DNA of 64,000 bases from Ancylostoma caninum (Eukaryota; Nematoda; Chromadorea; Rhabditida; Ancylostomatidae): NCBI GenBank assembly GCA_037903475.1, contig JBAJFG010000362.1:744001-808000 (forward strand). The letters run 5' to 3'. Below, one piece after another: positions 12,111 to 25,100 of this stretch. Below the pieces are notes generated by a model. The model made no database searches. It was not told where the DNA came from and saw only the letters and a list, made by a program, of their open reading frames with translations. The stretch's first letter is position 1; every line of letters begins with the position of its first letter. The position numbers were made by a program, and so were the translations under genes.

Positions 12111-12680
12111 GTTTACAGTCGATGGACGCCCATAGCACGGGTGACTTTCAAGACTTATCTCGCCAGACTCGAGACCCTAGTATCATCGAGGGACCTTCCA
12201 TTGGTGAATAACGGTCCCTTCAAACGCATGTACTGGCATCGACCTTTCTTACAGGATTTCCTTGAAGGAAACTGCTATATAAAAGACACGGAAGCGAATT
12301 GAGACTCGACTGACCAAGAGCACTGTAACTCAAATACTAGTGAAGTTTCCCTTGCATGAACTTCACGTGAAAGCTTTGAGAACTTACTACCTTACATCGA
12401 CACAAAATTCCACCTGTCGAACAGTCCTTGCGTCTTAGGAGAGAATAAAGTGTTGCAGAACTTTTTCACGAATCCAATACATTCCACCAGTATAGTTGTG
12501 AACTGAGCATAGTCTACTAATTCCAACCACTCACTTCACAAAAGCTTTTTATGAAGGGTCTTGGATCAAGCCAAAGACGACTACTTCCAGCGCAATAATG
12601 AGCCTTCTCTCGCTTTGTCTAATGTTGTCTGGTGAAAATAGAAATAAGGCTGATTAAACACATGTGTGTATTTTATTGAA
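12110..12680. other. no gene seen
   Basis: This includes the 3' part of a 158-aa plus-strand frame (11826-12302) that mostly overlaps the mariner remnant on the other strand and is regarded as a shadow. Nothing else was recognised. Confidence 0.4.
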
Positions 12681-12691
12681 GGATAAAGTGT

Positions 12692-12754
12692 GTCGCAGTG
12701 GCCAGAGGCGCGCTGCGCACGCACATGGTCGATGGTTCGATCCCGCCCGAAGCC
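12692..12754 (+). repeat. tRNA-derived SINE-like head
   Basis: GTGGCCAGAGGCGCGCTGC at 12699-12717 resembles a tRNA D-arm / A box. GGTTCGATCCC at 12734-12744 is a good B box at typical distance. The acceptor stem is not convincing, so it is not called as a tRNA gene. It is best read as a tRNA-derived short interspersed element. Confidence 0.5.
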
Positions 12755-12759
12755 AACCA

Positions 12760-13370
12760 AGCATTCCATCCCTCCGGGGTCGCTGAATTGGTACCAGAGG
12801 AGTCTGAGAGGATGAAGCACTGACTTGGTATATCGGATGCCCCCCGCAAGTCACTGTGTAGGGCACATACGCATTCAACGCTTCTACGATGTTCAGATGA
12901 AGTCAAATCCCACAAATCAGGATTCATTAATGCCGACCGCTTCATTCATTATCCTTTATTTTATTACTGTTCTCTTTCATCTAGTATTCTATATCCTATA
13001 CTTCATGATTCTGTTATGAATTCATGTCATGATTCACAAGAGGTGGTCAATACTTTCCAAGCACGCTGTAATGACGGGAAAAATAATCATTAGATAATCA
13101 TTGTGAATACATCAAATCAATATGAATATATGAGTGTGATGTGAATAAGAAGAATAAAATATGTTACGAAATGCACCATCAATTCATGAAATGATTAAGA
13201 TTGGGACTGCAGCCCGGATGAGAATTCATAACAAGAGTTAGTTACTGCCCATCTTAGTTGCTTGCACGACAAAGTATAGCAAGCATAAAATAGAATAGAA
13301 CTGCAGCGAAAAATGAGTTACCGGAAAGACACAACAAAGTGAATGGCTGAAGGCGAAGATGAGCAGTTCG
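12760..13370. other. no gene seen
   Basis: AT-rich sequence with short plus-strand ORFs of hydrophobic residues and no splice or family signal. Confidence 0.4.
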
Positions 13371-14830
13371 TCACAACTAAAATCGTTGCAATAAACACGT
13401 TCCATAGATGATGGTCTTTCAACTGTGACGTAGCGGCGATGTTCTCCTCATTTGAGCCTGTTTCTAAAATTCATGGGCTACTTGTTCTGCAGATGTTGAA
13501 AGCTATGCTGGAACTGCACACAGGGCCTGACCTTTTGCCAGTTGTTCATGAATGAGTTAGTCACTGACTCTTCATTCGCATGTCTAGTCTATAGAGACAA
13601 CAAAAAACTTCTAGCCTGGATCATTGCCGGAATAACTACGGCTGTAAGATTTCACAGCAGCGAAACATAGATTTTCAAAATGCAAGTCTCGCATTTTAAT
13701 TACGTTCACCAGATTTTGTTAGAATTCCTATCAGATGACCATTAATGTATGACCTAGACTCTTCTTCCGTTCTTATCTAGTTCCGTTGAAGAGCCGTTTC
13801 AAAACTTCATTTGGTAACCCTAAATCCTGAATCTCACTTAAGGTATCAAAAGAAGTGTATCCGCGTTCTCGTAAACTAACACAATTACAAAGATGATGTC
13901 GTGTTGAGTGGCTGGAATTCGATGGTCAAGTTTCTGCAGAGATTTTTCTTGATTAGTTTCCGAACATGGTGGAACGAAAGCACATTGCCTGTACGTACTT
14001 CTTTGTCGCTAACTTCCGACTTTCACAACGTTTTCTCATTTTCTTTAGAAAATCAGGTTCTGGAGACCGAATGCTCGGCGAAGCTCAAGATTGTTACATG
14101 ATTGCCTGAAAAATATCGAAGGGATTTTGATAGCTAAGCTCCCGGCACATTTTCTGCAGTTAAAGTCGCTGTGAAACCATTGATCCGTCATCCTCTACAG
14201 GCGTGTTACTCTGTCCTCGCTTTGCTTCTCTTCCGTTGACCAGAGGCGCTTACATTGTCGGGTGATTTTTCTTTCGTAAAGAATTTTGCCGTCCAAAATT
14301 TCACGTACCAATACCAGAATGCACTCGTCTCGTTGGCATTTTAGGGAAAGGTTTTGCTTACGGAGAGTTGTTTACAGAATGAATGATACTACCTGCTTTC
14401 CACTGAATAGAATTTCTTGGGCTATAGCCATAGTTATTCTTGAACAAAGCTTTCTTGTTCCTAGAAAGGCCATCAAAATCTCATGAAATTCATAATATGA
14501 ACGGCTCTATCCTAAATAATGCTCCAAACATTAGGCAGACATCAGGAATAGGCAAGCCAAGGTTGGAGACTTTTTGGTACCAATGTAGCTCCATATAGAA
14601 CTAGAACTGAGCCTCTAATTTGACCGCAAACATATAGAGAAATAGAAGAGCAACTTTGTTTGACGCAAGACACAAGAAATAGAGGGTGACTTTTGTTATA
14701 CGAAGATTGCGACAGTTATCATCTATGAGACAATTACCATGGTTTTCTGTCTGACGAACAGGTTCAAGCCCGTGACCGTCTGATGGTACTTATGAGCAGG
14801 GCTAGATCAAAGTATGATACAATCCTGGTC
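13370..14830. repeat. diverged relative of the cystatin upstream flank
   Basis: Blocks near 13390-13490 (AACACGTT..., GGTCTTTCAACTG, GCGGCGATGTT) and near 14735-14815 (ACAGGTTC, CGTGACCGTCTGATGG) match in the same order the sequence upstream of cystatins B (21670-21940) and C (26910-27180). Large unrelated stretches separate them. This supports an older duplication that also produced cystatin A, later interrupted by insertions. Confidence 0.5.
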
Positions 14831-16400
14831 GTCCACGTTCATTTTTGGCTCCTTTGTTAAAAGTGTCTCTCAACCGCGAAGCAGCACGCGCGCAAAGCGG
14901 TTTTGCTGCGCTGACTCCCCAATTTCCTCATATCCTGGCACATTCTCCAACAGTTCCAGTGGGTCAGGGTCAACGTGGATAGTTAGAACTCGTTAAAATA
15001 CACTTGATGCGCATAACAACATATCAAACCCGAAAGAATGCCGTTGGGAAACCGAGTTCAGGTGGTGGTTCTGGGCGGCTTTGAACGGGGACCAGCGAGG
15101 GAACTAATGCTTTCATCAGAACGACCTCTAGTATGCACTTATGATAAAGTACCATACTCGCTTGTTTTTTTTTATTTCTTCTACATAATTTCTGTGCCCC
15201 CACCCCCATTGTTATTGGTAAAGTATAAGCAAAGAAAAGAGCATATACTATCAGATGTGTGCAGAATTTATGGTACAGTTGGTGTCAGTTCCCTGATGAA
15301 CGAAGATTTGCCGCTTGCAGTCAGTTGCGCTACCTTGCAATGGTCCCCATGTATACAGATCAGACGGCAGCCTAAACTTTTCATGGGTTCGCCACCAATA
15401 AGAGGTCCTCTTTAAAACCCATCATAACAATCGAAATCAGCCAAAGAGGATATCTATGATAAGAGAATATGAAGAAAATGGAGACATGGACTCCTCAAGA
15501 GCACCCCAGTTTCATAAAATCGGAGCGGTTCGATGACTGAGGACCGCGGCCGGCACCCTGATAAAATGCAAGCGCCGCAAGATGGGGAACGTAGGATAAA
15601 AAAGACGAGTATTAACTGCTTTTTCTCCGATAACAGAAGCTGATATGTGACATAGTGCGGGGCAAATCACAGTACTCAGCTGCTAGTATGGGTGTGATGG
15701 TTGGAAACTTATGTGTTATAAACAGAGCATTATGCTCTGGTAGGCTAAACAAGACCTGCAGCCTTCCGCCAACAGACTGCCCACCTCATTGAGCATGCAA
15801 TCTTTTAGTTCACATAAGTTCTGCGTGGTTTTCCGAGCCTTACGCTAATTGTAAGATGCATTTTCGCTCCAGATTTGGTGGCTATACATGAAATGTGGAC
15901 CTACTGCAGCCCTGTGAATACTTCTCCAAATCAAACCTTCTAGAGTGTCTGCTTTAATAAAGTTAACCGTGTGCGCAGCTTGATATGTGCGGCTGTTGAC
16001 TTTTCTGAGAAAACAATTTCGTCTTTCTTCCAAATATTTTGATTTGATCTGTTATGTCGACTATTCCTGTCATTTCCAGTTGACGCGATGTCTAGCTGTT
16101 ACAACATCTTTTCATTTTTCAGCCAGATCGTCTAAATTTTCCGGAGCTCCACCCTGGACTCCATACAAAAGACCTTTTACGAAGCCCAGCTTGCCCACCG
16201 AAGCCAACGAACAAGTGTGCTGAGACCTGAGTACCGGTAGCATAAACCATCTGCTATTCAAAACATTTTCGGTTGGGGTTTACATACAGTGGCGGCGACG
16301 TATTGAGCACGCTGCAAATTTTGGGTGATCAATTGACGAGTATGTATAAAATCCGTGTCCCAAGTTTAAAATGAGCTACCCAGATAGTATTCAGGAATGT
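14830..16400. other. no gene seen
   Basis: Short ORFs only. The longest is a 125-aa plus-strand frame at 15038-15415 with low-complexity Phe and Pro runs. No recognisable domain. Confidence 0.4.
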
Positions 16401-16620
16401 AATGGACCATTGCATTCTCCTTCTTCCCTCCTCTCTGCTCTTCCGAAAATTGCTCCTGAATGGAACTGTACCCATTCTCTGCATGGAGTGCTCAAAATGC
16501 AATTCTTTCAGAGATATTTCCGTTTCTCTATCACATCACTTTATTGATATAGGTGCGAATATTGCTATAGTACTGGTGCCACCCAGTTACTCGCCTCGGG
16601 GGAATAGACACTGTCAGTAG
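16390..16620 (+). repeat. dispersed repeat, related to the minus strand of 44480-44760
   Basis: Shared words include TGCTCTTCCGAAAAT-like and GCAATTCTTTCAGAGATATTTCCGTTTCTC. The minus strand of 44480-44760 carries the same series with substitutions. Both copies give similar short hydrophobic reading frames (SKCNSF.[DN]ISVSL). The class is unknown. Confidence 0.5.
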
Positions 16621-17008
16621 ACGTGAAAATTCACGAAAAATAGGATTTACCATTATTGTCGTGAATTCCGGGGCAACTCGTTCAGTGGATACAGGTCACA
16701 AAACGTGCACCGGAGCTGCGCGCCAGAACCCCTAAACAGCAGATACCAGGAGTGTGCCTCGCCCTTGTTGGTAGATTCGAGGCTTGCGTGGGAATACTAT
16801 TGTCCGCCTGCCATAAACGCGACTGCACAACTGCCGCGGAGGCCTTTGTTACCAACCTATATCACTACGACGCTTGTGACATAACCAGATCCCGTATACT
16901 ATGCACATACAAAACGACAAAAACGACACATGCGATAATGCAGATGCACTGCCACCATCATCTGCCAGTAGACGTCATACAGTTTAACACACGTTTAAGA
17001 TGGTAACT

Positions 17009-17370
17009 ATGCTGGATATTGTGGCCACTACCCTCGTGGCATCTGCCTATTCTTCTTGCTACACAATAAAACATTAGTAGTGCCCATTTTCATAGCCCAC
17101 TACGAATATATACGCAAATACATTATAATGGCTAAACAGGATCACAACCGACCCGTCACTAGGGGTTAACGGCAAACGCTAACTCCCCGACGTAGCCGTG
17201 CTCGACAGCAGAAGCGCAGCCAGAAATGCCGGGTTACCTCTCTGTAGCGCTGCTCCTATCCTTGTCGTACCATGTCGTTGTTGTTGATTGAAACATGTGT
17301 TGTTCCATCATCTATCCTCTTGCTTCCGAACGCTACCGCTTCCCGTGGTTGACATTCGACGAATGGCTTG
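17009..17370. repeat. 362-bp segment present only in duplication unit 1
   Basis: Unit 2 reads GATGGTAACTAGTGAGTATGC (22383 onward) where unit 1 has GATGGTAACT, then 362 bp, then GTGAGTATGC. Clear target-site duplications or inverted ends are not visible, so insertion into unit 1 and deletion from unit 2 are both possible. Confidence 0.6.
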
Positions 17371-18737
17371 GTGAGTATGCGCACGGCGGCTATTTATGCA
17401 GTTTCGGCGGAGGGGGCGGAGCCAAATGTGGCGTGCGAGGAGCGTAGGGCCATTGTGCGCAGCGACCTGGGACCCTTAGAAGATTCTACGAATAGAGTCG
17501 CACGAAGTTGCCACAATTGTCACAGAGATAAGGGCACGCACACCAACTGCGGATTTTTTAGTTACTTGCCTTGCTAAAAGGCAATCAGGTACTTATGGGG
17601 AATTCTTGAGGCTTCTATAGTCTCGAGATCAAATAAAATAGAATTTCTGACAAAATTGACGACATCTTTGTATCCACAGCTCCAGCTAGTACAGAGAGTA
17701 TGGTATGAGCATTCACAGGACAATGATGAGGAGATTCACTCTCAATTTAAACCACCACTTCGTTTTCCACCATATGTAGATACAAAACTTTCATACAAAA
17801 TTCAGGAAAATCGACGAAAATGAACTTTATTTCTTAATCCGTCTCCATCGACTCTGCGCGCGTGGCAGGCTACAGGAAGGAAGCTCTATGGCCCCTAGAG
17901 CTTCAACACATACATAATCGAACTTGGACTTGATTGCTCACCCTGAGGCTGAGATGTGCAAAAAATTCTGTCAATAAAAATCGTGGATGTGCTGAATATC
18001 TGACCGCTACTGTAAACGTTTTGCTTTGGTACAGGAACAAAATTTATCTATGACACATAGAGAAATTCACGAATTCCGCTTTGTTCAAATCGGGACGACT
18101 GACGAGGGAAACCTCTCATCACATCAATGTTGCGTTTATGTAGGACGTGCTGTCCAAATCGCAGGTCCAAAAGATAGATTCGGCGGATCACCTGGACGGA
18201 ACTTGTACTGGCTGACCGCCGCGGCTGCAGTGTTGGCTAGTAAGTCTTGGCGTGGCGTGGCGATCATGGCGAAGGAGGGGGCGATCCCAAGGGCGACGTT
18301 TCTGCACAGTGCACTCCCGGGAGCTCAGCTTTCGAGGTTTTTCATACCCTTTGTGAGAGTTCCTCACTATCTCCTCTCTAAGAGCATAGGGAAAGGGGCG
18401 GAGCATTCCATGTGCAACCAGCAAACGACTGCATGGTGCACAAACCCCGTAGTCTCAGCTCGGCCCTCCCCACAAGCCTTTCGTAAAAGGGTGTCGAAAG
18501 CGGCTTCTTCAGTAGTCTCGCACGGAGCCACATACACAGGAATCACGTGCGTACAAGAAAACAGCAGCTCCTTCTTTTAATCTGCTTGCACGTGGTAAAC
18601 ATACAATCTCTACCTCACTCGGGCACGTTGTTACGAAGCTACCAAATTCGTTAGTCGCGATAAAACTGGGCCTTTACGAAGAGGAGCGAACGGTTTTGAA
18701 GGCGACTTCTCTGTCCCAAAAGTAAAGCTTCATTTCC

Positions 18738-18743
18738 TTTATT
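18738..18743 (-). terminator. poly(A) signal AATAAA of cystatin B
   Basis: AATAAA on the minus strand, about 70 nt after the stop codon. The matching position in cystatin C reads AATGAA. Confidence 0.6.
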
Positions 18744-18811
18744 CGATAGCAGTCCACTATCATCTTCACATAATCCATGAAATCCACCAATTTTATCCAC
18801 ATAAATATCAA

Positions 18812-21253
18812 TTAGAGTTTTTCTCCTGCAGCAACGTCTCTGATCTTCGTTACAGTGAATTGTTCAAAGTTCTGCCAAGGCTTTTCCCAGAGTTCCACCT
18901 TGTAGAGCTGCAAAAAAATAATACCACAGAAATATTATAGTTTCGAATTCGAAAAAAAAAAGCTAGATAACGTACAGCTCTGCTTCCTTTTGGAATAAGT
19001 TGACAATTGGCAGTGGCAAGTTGAGATAGCTCGACCTCCTGAAAAAGCCTTTATTTTATTATAAGCATGTGCGCTTCCTTCCTCCACACTAATTAGTGAT
19101 GCATGGTAATACTTCATTTTTGAAAAAGCTCTGGAAGTATTGTGCGATCGTGCTAAGGTTTGCAAGCAACCAGCCATCCCTTTAAAAAATACCTCGTTCG
19201 CAATGTTTTGTAAGGCCCTCTCCAAATTCCCAGTTGATAACAAGGGTACATAATTTATTGTAAACCAAGCCAGAGCGCCGCTCAGCAAACCCGTGCTCTT
19301 AAAAACCAAAATATTGTCTGTCTAGTAATAATGGAAATCAAAATACGGGGAGGGGAGAGAATATCCAAAAATTCCTACAAATTCGATTTGTCCACCGCAT
19401 ATTGAAGCCGATTCCATGCCAAAAAGCAGCAGAGGAATGGACGTGTCCATTTTGGAGGCAGATTTCAAGAAATTTAAAGCTATCTTCCTGCACCATTTGT
19501 TAGGCCGCTATCACAGATCATATATGACGGAGATATAACGGAGTGGACTCCAGAGCGCTTATCGGTCACTCCTTGTGGTTTTTTGGCTTGATTGGTTTTC
19601 TCATTCTCTCTGTCATAAAAATAGCTAAAAGACTTACCCCTCTATCACATTCCGATTGACCAAAAAGAACTTCGAATGTATATTTTATTCCTGCTACCAC
19701 CTGACTGTCGGCTTTGACAACCTAAAAGACGAAAAATCGGTATTAGCCTCCGTTACGTTGTATCCATGTATATGTATGTGTAAAAATGAATGTGTGTATA
19801 GGTACAGGAAGCTCTAAATGTCCGCAGTAAACAGGGGCGTGGCCACGGCGCGGCTACTTGGTCAGACACAGGTGCTCTCTATGCTGCCTCTGGCTTCTCT
19901 GACTCTGCAGGCAACCAGTGGCAGCTTGCAGAGCGCCTGTGTCTCTGCCTAAATCCGCGTCGTGGCCACACCCCTCTTGTCTGCGCACATTTGGAGCTTC
20001 CTGTATACATCTATAGGTGTATGTGTATGTATGTCCAGCCACAAGTATTTAACAGATCTATGCCTGTTAAATCAGAGACGAGCGTGACGTTCGGTGCTGT
20101 TAAGGTGCGTCATTAGCAGCCTTCCTGGTTCCATTTCACCTACTCAAAAATGCAGGAACTGCGAACACGGGCCAACCACATTTCTCCAGCATTTCAGGGA
20201 CTGGAGCGACATGTCACCTGCGCTCCAATTCGTGAATTGGGTGGGGTTCGGGTGTCGTTTATTTGCTGTTCGGGTGTTTCTGGTTTCCTTATTATATGGC
20301 TGCTAATCGCTTGATAGATGATTGCTGATCGTTTATCAACCACCGAGAATGGCTTGAAGTTCACATAAGAGCACTTTGTTTTGAATGCGGAAAATGATGT
20401 AACTCATTTCAGAGCACCCCACCAAAAATTTCGACAACTGCGCGGAGTTTCTTAACCACTTCACGACGTTTCCATACAACGTCGCCGCTACTCTCCGCTC
20501 CATTCTAATGCCGGACAACAACTTAAGAAGCAAACTATCTCGATATCGCTGGGCTCAGCGACCGACCAGACCCAGAGCAAAGAAGAAGAAGCTATCAGAG
20601 AACTGGGGCTAGTCCATCGAATGTCAGGATCCAATTGGTTACTTTACTCCTGTATGAGCTAAAAAGTTGCGTTCTACCTTTATTGAACAGAAAAAGATGA
20701 ATATATGAAACCAGTAGCTTCACATCTCATTTGGAACCCTCTTAACCAAAACAGCATTAGAATTAAAGGCGATCTCCGCGAAACTGCTAAAAATTCTATT
20801 CATATATATATAGGTTGAAAAATGGAAGACTAGGACAATTACCTTGATGGGGACCATGACATATTTCAGATTACTCTCCAGATTCAAAATTGTCGCTCCT
20901 TTCCATGCTTTCTTCTGAAATGATTCGACTAAGAGTTGTTATTGGGCGAAAGGGTCAGAGAAAAAATTAAGTTAGAAGAAAATGCAATCCAGTACAAATA
21001 GTAAATAATACTTTCATCTAAAGGCAAGCCACCCAGCTAAATGAATGCGATCGGGCGGTGATAAACTAAAACAAAGGTGATTTCAATGATATTGCATTGC
21101 TAAAAAATTCCATTGAACAACAAAAAGTTATAATTCACCAACCATGTATTCAGGATCGCTGGGATCTTGGGTCATGACTCCTCCAGGCATCACTTGTCCA
21201 TTAACAGCTACAGCGAAGGCAAGAACTGCTACGACGAGGGCAAGCTTTAACAT
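18812..21253 (-). CDS. secreted cystatin B, 141 aa
   Basis: A predicted secreted cysteine-protease inhibitor of the cystatin family. The exons, all in phase 0, are 21143-21253, 20843-20914, 19638-19721, 18976-19038 and 18812-18907. The start is the ATG at 21251-21253. Residues 1-19 are a signal peptide. The trunk glycines are 24-25 in VMPGG, QVVAG is 68-72, and PW is 120-121. Cys86 and Cys101 probably form the first type-2 disulfide; the second disulfide of vertebrate type-2 cystatins is missing. Ser51-Asn52 lies exactly 16 residues before the QVVAG glutamine, as the SN of the legumain-inhibitory SND does in human cystatin C. AATAAA is at 18738-18743 (minus strand). TTTCTCAG lies just before the ATG and could serve as a trans-splice acceptor. 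The protein is 126/141 identical to C. Confidence 0.9.
19803..20005. mobile_element. Tc1/mariner-type MITE inserted in unit 1 only
   Basis: TA target duplications at 19803-19804 and 20004-20005 flank inverted ends starting CAGGAAGCTC (about 45 bp, a few mismatches, with GGGGCGTGGCCACG-like inner parts). Unit 2 has no such insert at the equivalent place in cystatin intron 2, so it arrived in unit 1 after the duplication or was lost cleanly from unit 2. Confidence 0.75.
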
Positions 21254-22199
21254 TTTTCTGAGAAATTTCACCAAGAGCTGATTCCGGACAGGATTTCAAC
21301 AAGTCGCTGACGCCTACAATGTTGATAGGTACTGAATTATCATAAAAAATTGGACTTTCCGGGATAAATGTAGATGGCGGCAGGCAGAAATCATCGGATT
21401 TAGAGCAGATATGAAAAAGGAGCAAAACGTCTTTCGAGAAGCAAACAAGTCTTTGAGAGTAAGTCAAGAAAGAAAAAATTGTAGTTCTATTATATTTGGT
21501 TGAAATTCATCCCTTAGGCTCCACTATCGGTGGAAAGTGAAGAAAGAGCGAAAACAGGATGCAGTAGAATTCCAGCAATAGAGGAATTAGTTAAAGTTAA
21601 TTAGTTAGTTAATTAGGTAAATGGTTGGATGCAGAGATGGGGAGTTCGCCAGACCAAAACCGGTTGAGCAAACACGTTACAAACACTGAAGGTCTTTTGT
21701 CTGCATCACAGCAGCGATGTTTTCCACGTTTTGCCACTGTTTTTAAAGTCACAGCACTCGTGAGCTACAGGTTTCTAGGGCCCTAATTAAAAGTTATTTT
21801 TGAATGGCATACCAATTTTGTCGGAGACTGAATGCGATCGATGGTTATCTCTAGCAAAACAACTGCAAAGCTTTTGCCCAAAGGAAAACAGGTTCGTGAC
21901 CCATGACCGTGATGGAACTGATGGACGCGTCTCGATCAGTCCCTCTCATCCATGCCCTTGGTAAGCCATAAAAAATACAATGCCCATAAAGATATAATTT
22001 TTGTACAAAATTTACACAAATCACTGAATAACTCCTCGCTGCAACTAAATTAACAGGGAAATCGCTCGATTTCAATTGAATTCGCATTATACAAATAACT
22101 ACACCTTCTACAACATAAAGTACTGGTTCTTAGGCTAGATTATTTTCTTCGTAAGCGAATAAATGAACAGGAAACTGATTCCAGTGTACGAAATCCGTC

Positions 22200-25100
22200 G
22201 GAATGCTATTGTACGCCTTTGTAGCCCTTGCTACCAACCTATATCACTACGACGCTTGTGACATAACCAGATCCTGCATATTATGCATAATCGACAGAAA
22301 ACGACACACGCGATAATGCAGATGCACTACGATACCCATCACCATCTGCCAGTCGACGTCATACTGTTTAACACACATGTAAGATGGTAACTAGTGAGTA
22401 TGCGCACGGCGGCTATTTATGCAGTTTCGGCGGAGGAGGCGGAGCCAAATGTGCGCGTGCGAGGAGCGTACGGCCACTGTGCGCAGTGACCTGGGATCCT
22501 TCGAAGATTTTACGAATAGAATCGCACGAAGTTGCCACAATTGTCACAAAGATAAGGGCACGCACTCCAACTGCGGATTTTTTAGTTACTTGCCTTGCCA
22601 AAAACAATCAGGTACTTATGGGGAATTCTTGAGGCTTCTATAGTCTCGAGATCAAATAAAATAGAATTTCTGACAAAATTGACGATATCTTTGTATCCGC
22701 AGCTCCACCTAGTACAGAGAGTATGGTATGAGCATTCACAGGACAATGATGAAGAGATTCACTCTCAATTCAAACCACCACTTCGTTTCCCACCATATGT
22801 AGAAACAAAACTTTCCTACAAAATTTAGAAAAACCGACGAAAATGAACTTTATTTCTTAATCCGTCTCCATCGACTCTGCGCGCGTGGCAGGCTACAGGA
22901 AGAAAGCCCCTATAGAGCCTTAACACATAATCGAACTTGAATTTGATTGCTCACCCTGGAGCTGAGATGTGCAAAAAATTCTGTCAGTAAAAATCGTGGG
23001 TGTTCTGAATATGTGGCCGCCACTGTAAACGTTTTGCTCTGGTACGGGAACAAAATTAATGCGTGACCTATAGAGAAATCCATGAATTCTGCTTTGTTCA
23101 AATCGGGACGATTGACTAGGGAAACCACTCATGACATCAATGTTGTGTTTATGTAGGACTTGCTGTCCAAATCGACAGGTCCGGAAGATAGATTCGGCGG
23201 ATCACTTGAACGGAACTTTTGCTGGCTGTTCGCCACGGCTGCAGAGTTGGCTAGTAAGCCTTGGCGTGGCGTGGCGATCATGGCGAAGGAGGGGGCGAGG
23301 CCAACGGCGACCTTTTTGTACAGTGCACTCCCGGGAGCTTACCTTTTGAGGTATTTCATGCTCTTTGTGAGAGTTCCTCTCTATCTACTTTCTAAGAGCA
23401 TAGGAAAAGGGGTGCATTCCATATGTGACCAGCAAACGACTGCACGGTGCACAAACTCCGTAGTCTCAGATCGGCCTCCCCCACGAGCCTTTCGTAAAAG
23501 GGTGTCGAAAGCGGCTTCTTCACTAGTCTCGCACGGAGCCACATACACAGGAATCACGTACGTACAAAAAAACAGCAGCTCCTTCTTTTAATCTGCTTGC
23601 ACGTGGTAAACATACAATCTCTACCTCACTCGAGCACGTTGTTATGAACCTGCCAAATTCGTTTGTCGCGATAAAACTGGGCCTTTACGAAGAAGAGCGA
23701 TGCAGTTTTGAAGACGTCTTCTTAACTCTGGGTCCCAAAACTACAACTTCATCTTCTTCATTCGATAGCAATCCTCCATCATCTCCACATATACCATGAA
23801 ATCCACCAATTTTATCCACATAAAAATATCAATTAGAGTTTTTCTCCTGCAGCAACGTCTCTGATCTTTGTTACAGTGAATTGTTCAAAGTTCTGCCAGG
23901 GCTTCTCCCAGAGTTCCACCTTGTAGAGCTGCAAAGAAAAATAATATCAGAGGAATATTACAGTTTCAAATTCGAAAAAAGAGAAGCTAAATAACGTACA
24001 GCTCTGCTTCCTTTTGGAATAAGTTGACAATTGGCAGTGGCAAGTTGAGATAGCTCGACGTCCTGAAAAAGCCTTCATTTTATTATAAGTATGTACGCTT
24101 CCTTCCTTCACTCCAGTTAGTGATGCGTGGTAGCACTTAATTTCAAAAAGAGCTCTGGAAGTACTGTGCGAACGTGCTAAGGTTTGCAAGCAACCAGCCA
24201 TCCCATTATATAATACCACGTTCGTACAGTTTTGTAAGGCCCTCTCCAAGTTCCCAAATGATAAAAAGGGTACATAATTTATTGTAAACCGAGCCAGAGC
24301 GCCGCTTTACAGACCCGCGCCTAAAAACCAAAATATTATCTGTCTAGCATTAATGGAAATCAAAATACGGGGAGGGGGAGAGGAGAAATTTGAAAAAAAA
24401 TGACAAATATGATTCGTCCAAAAAATTGTGGGGCTCATTCCATGCCAAAAAAAAAACGGCAGAGAAATGTACGTGCCCATTTTGACGGGGGGGGGGGCGG
24501 GAATCCCATGAAATTTAATTCTGTCGTCATGTCATAACTATATCTAAAATACTTACCCCTTTATTACATTCAGACTGACCAAAAAGAATTTCGAATGTAT
24601 ACATTATTCCTGCCACCACCTGACTGTCGGCTTTGACAACCTGAAGGAGGAAAACATCTCACAGAAAATGCATATTTATATCAGCAAAAAAATCCAAGGC
24701 AAAACTTCAAGCAACGGTTTAATTCATGAGAAACGTGTAATTAGGGATCGGTATTGGCCTCCGTACCGTTCATCATTGTATATTTATAAAAATGAATGTG
24801 CGTGTACGTGTATGTCTAGAGGCGGTACTCCGGCGTAGGTGCGGCCAGCCACCTTTGGCCGGCGAGAAGTCGGAAGAAATTGCTGATTTCAGCAGGAAAA
24901 CGTCAATATCATGCAAAATTACATTGATATTCGTGTTCAGCACCGCAAGTAGCCACGCCTATGCGCAGTTTCGAAAATTTCTGTAATATACCATACCCAC
25001 GTACACCTACTGTAACTCTACAAAAGTGGAGTTATTATACGAAATGGATGCGATTTTAGAGTGCAGAACCTGAAATAACCCCTTTATGTAAAGTTTCAAC

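Larger units (their letters stand above)
16791..22195 (+). repeat. direct repeat unit 1 (5.4 kb), contains cystatin B
   Basis: This unit starts GGAATACTATTGT, ends near CAGTGTACGAA, and is followed directly by unit 2. Order and sequence match unit 2 along most of the length, including intergenic DNA, so the whole block duplicated in tandem. It differs from unit 2 by extra segments at 17009-17370 and 19803-20005 and by replaced sequence around 20010-20130. Confidence 0.85.

Noticed and set aside
11826..12302. 158-aa plus-strand ORF, one of the longest in the window
   Set aside because: Most of it overlaps the decayed mariner transposase on the other strand; the composition is not protein-like and no family motif is seen.
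12692..12754. tRNA gene
   Set aside because: A- and B-box-like sequences are present, but a paired acceptor stem and anticodon arm could not be drawn.
12673..12945. 90-aa minus-strand ORF (GIEPSTMCVRSAPLATATHF)
   Set aside because: It is the reverse reading of a tRNA-derived SINE head; such peptides are artefacts of the repeat.
18026..18580. 184-aa plus-strand ORF and its 143-aa counterpart at 23160-23591
   Set aside because: Both lie in the duplicated block but their frames do not stay aligned (indels shift the start). They overlap a dispersed repeat also found at 1 kb and 52.8 kb, and no motif is present.
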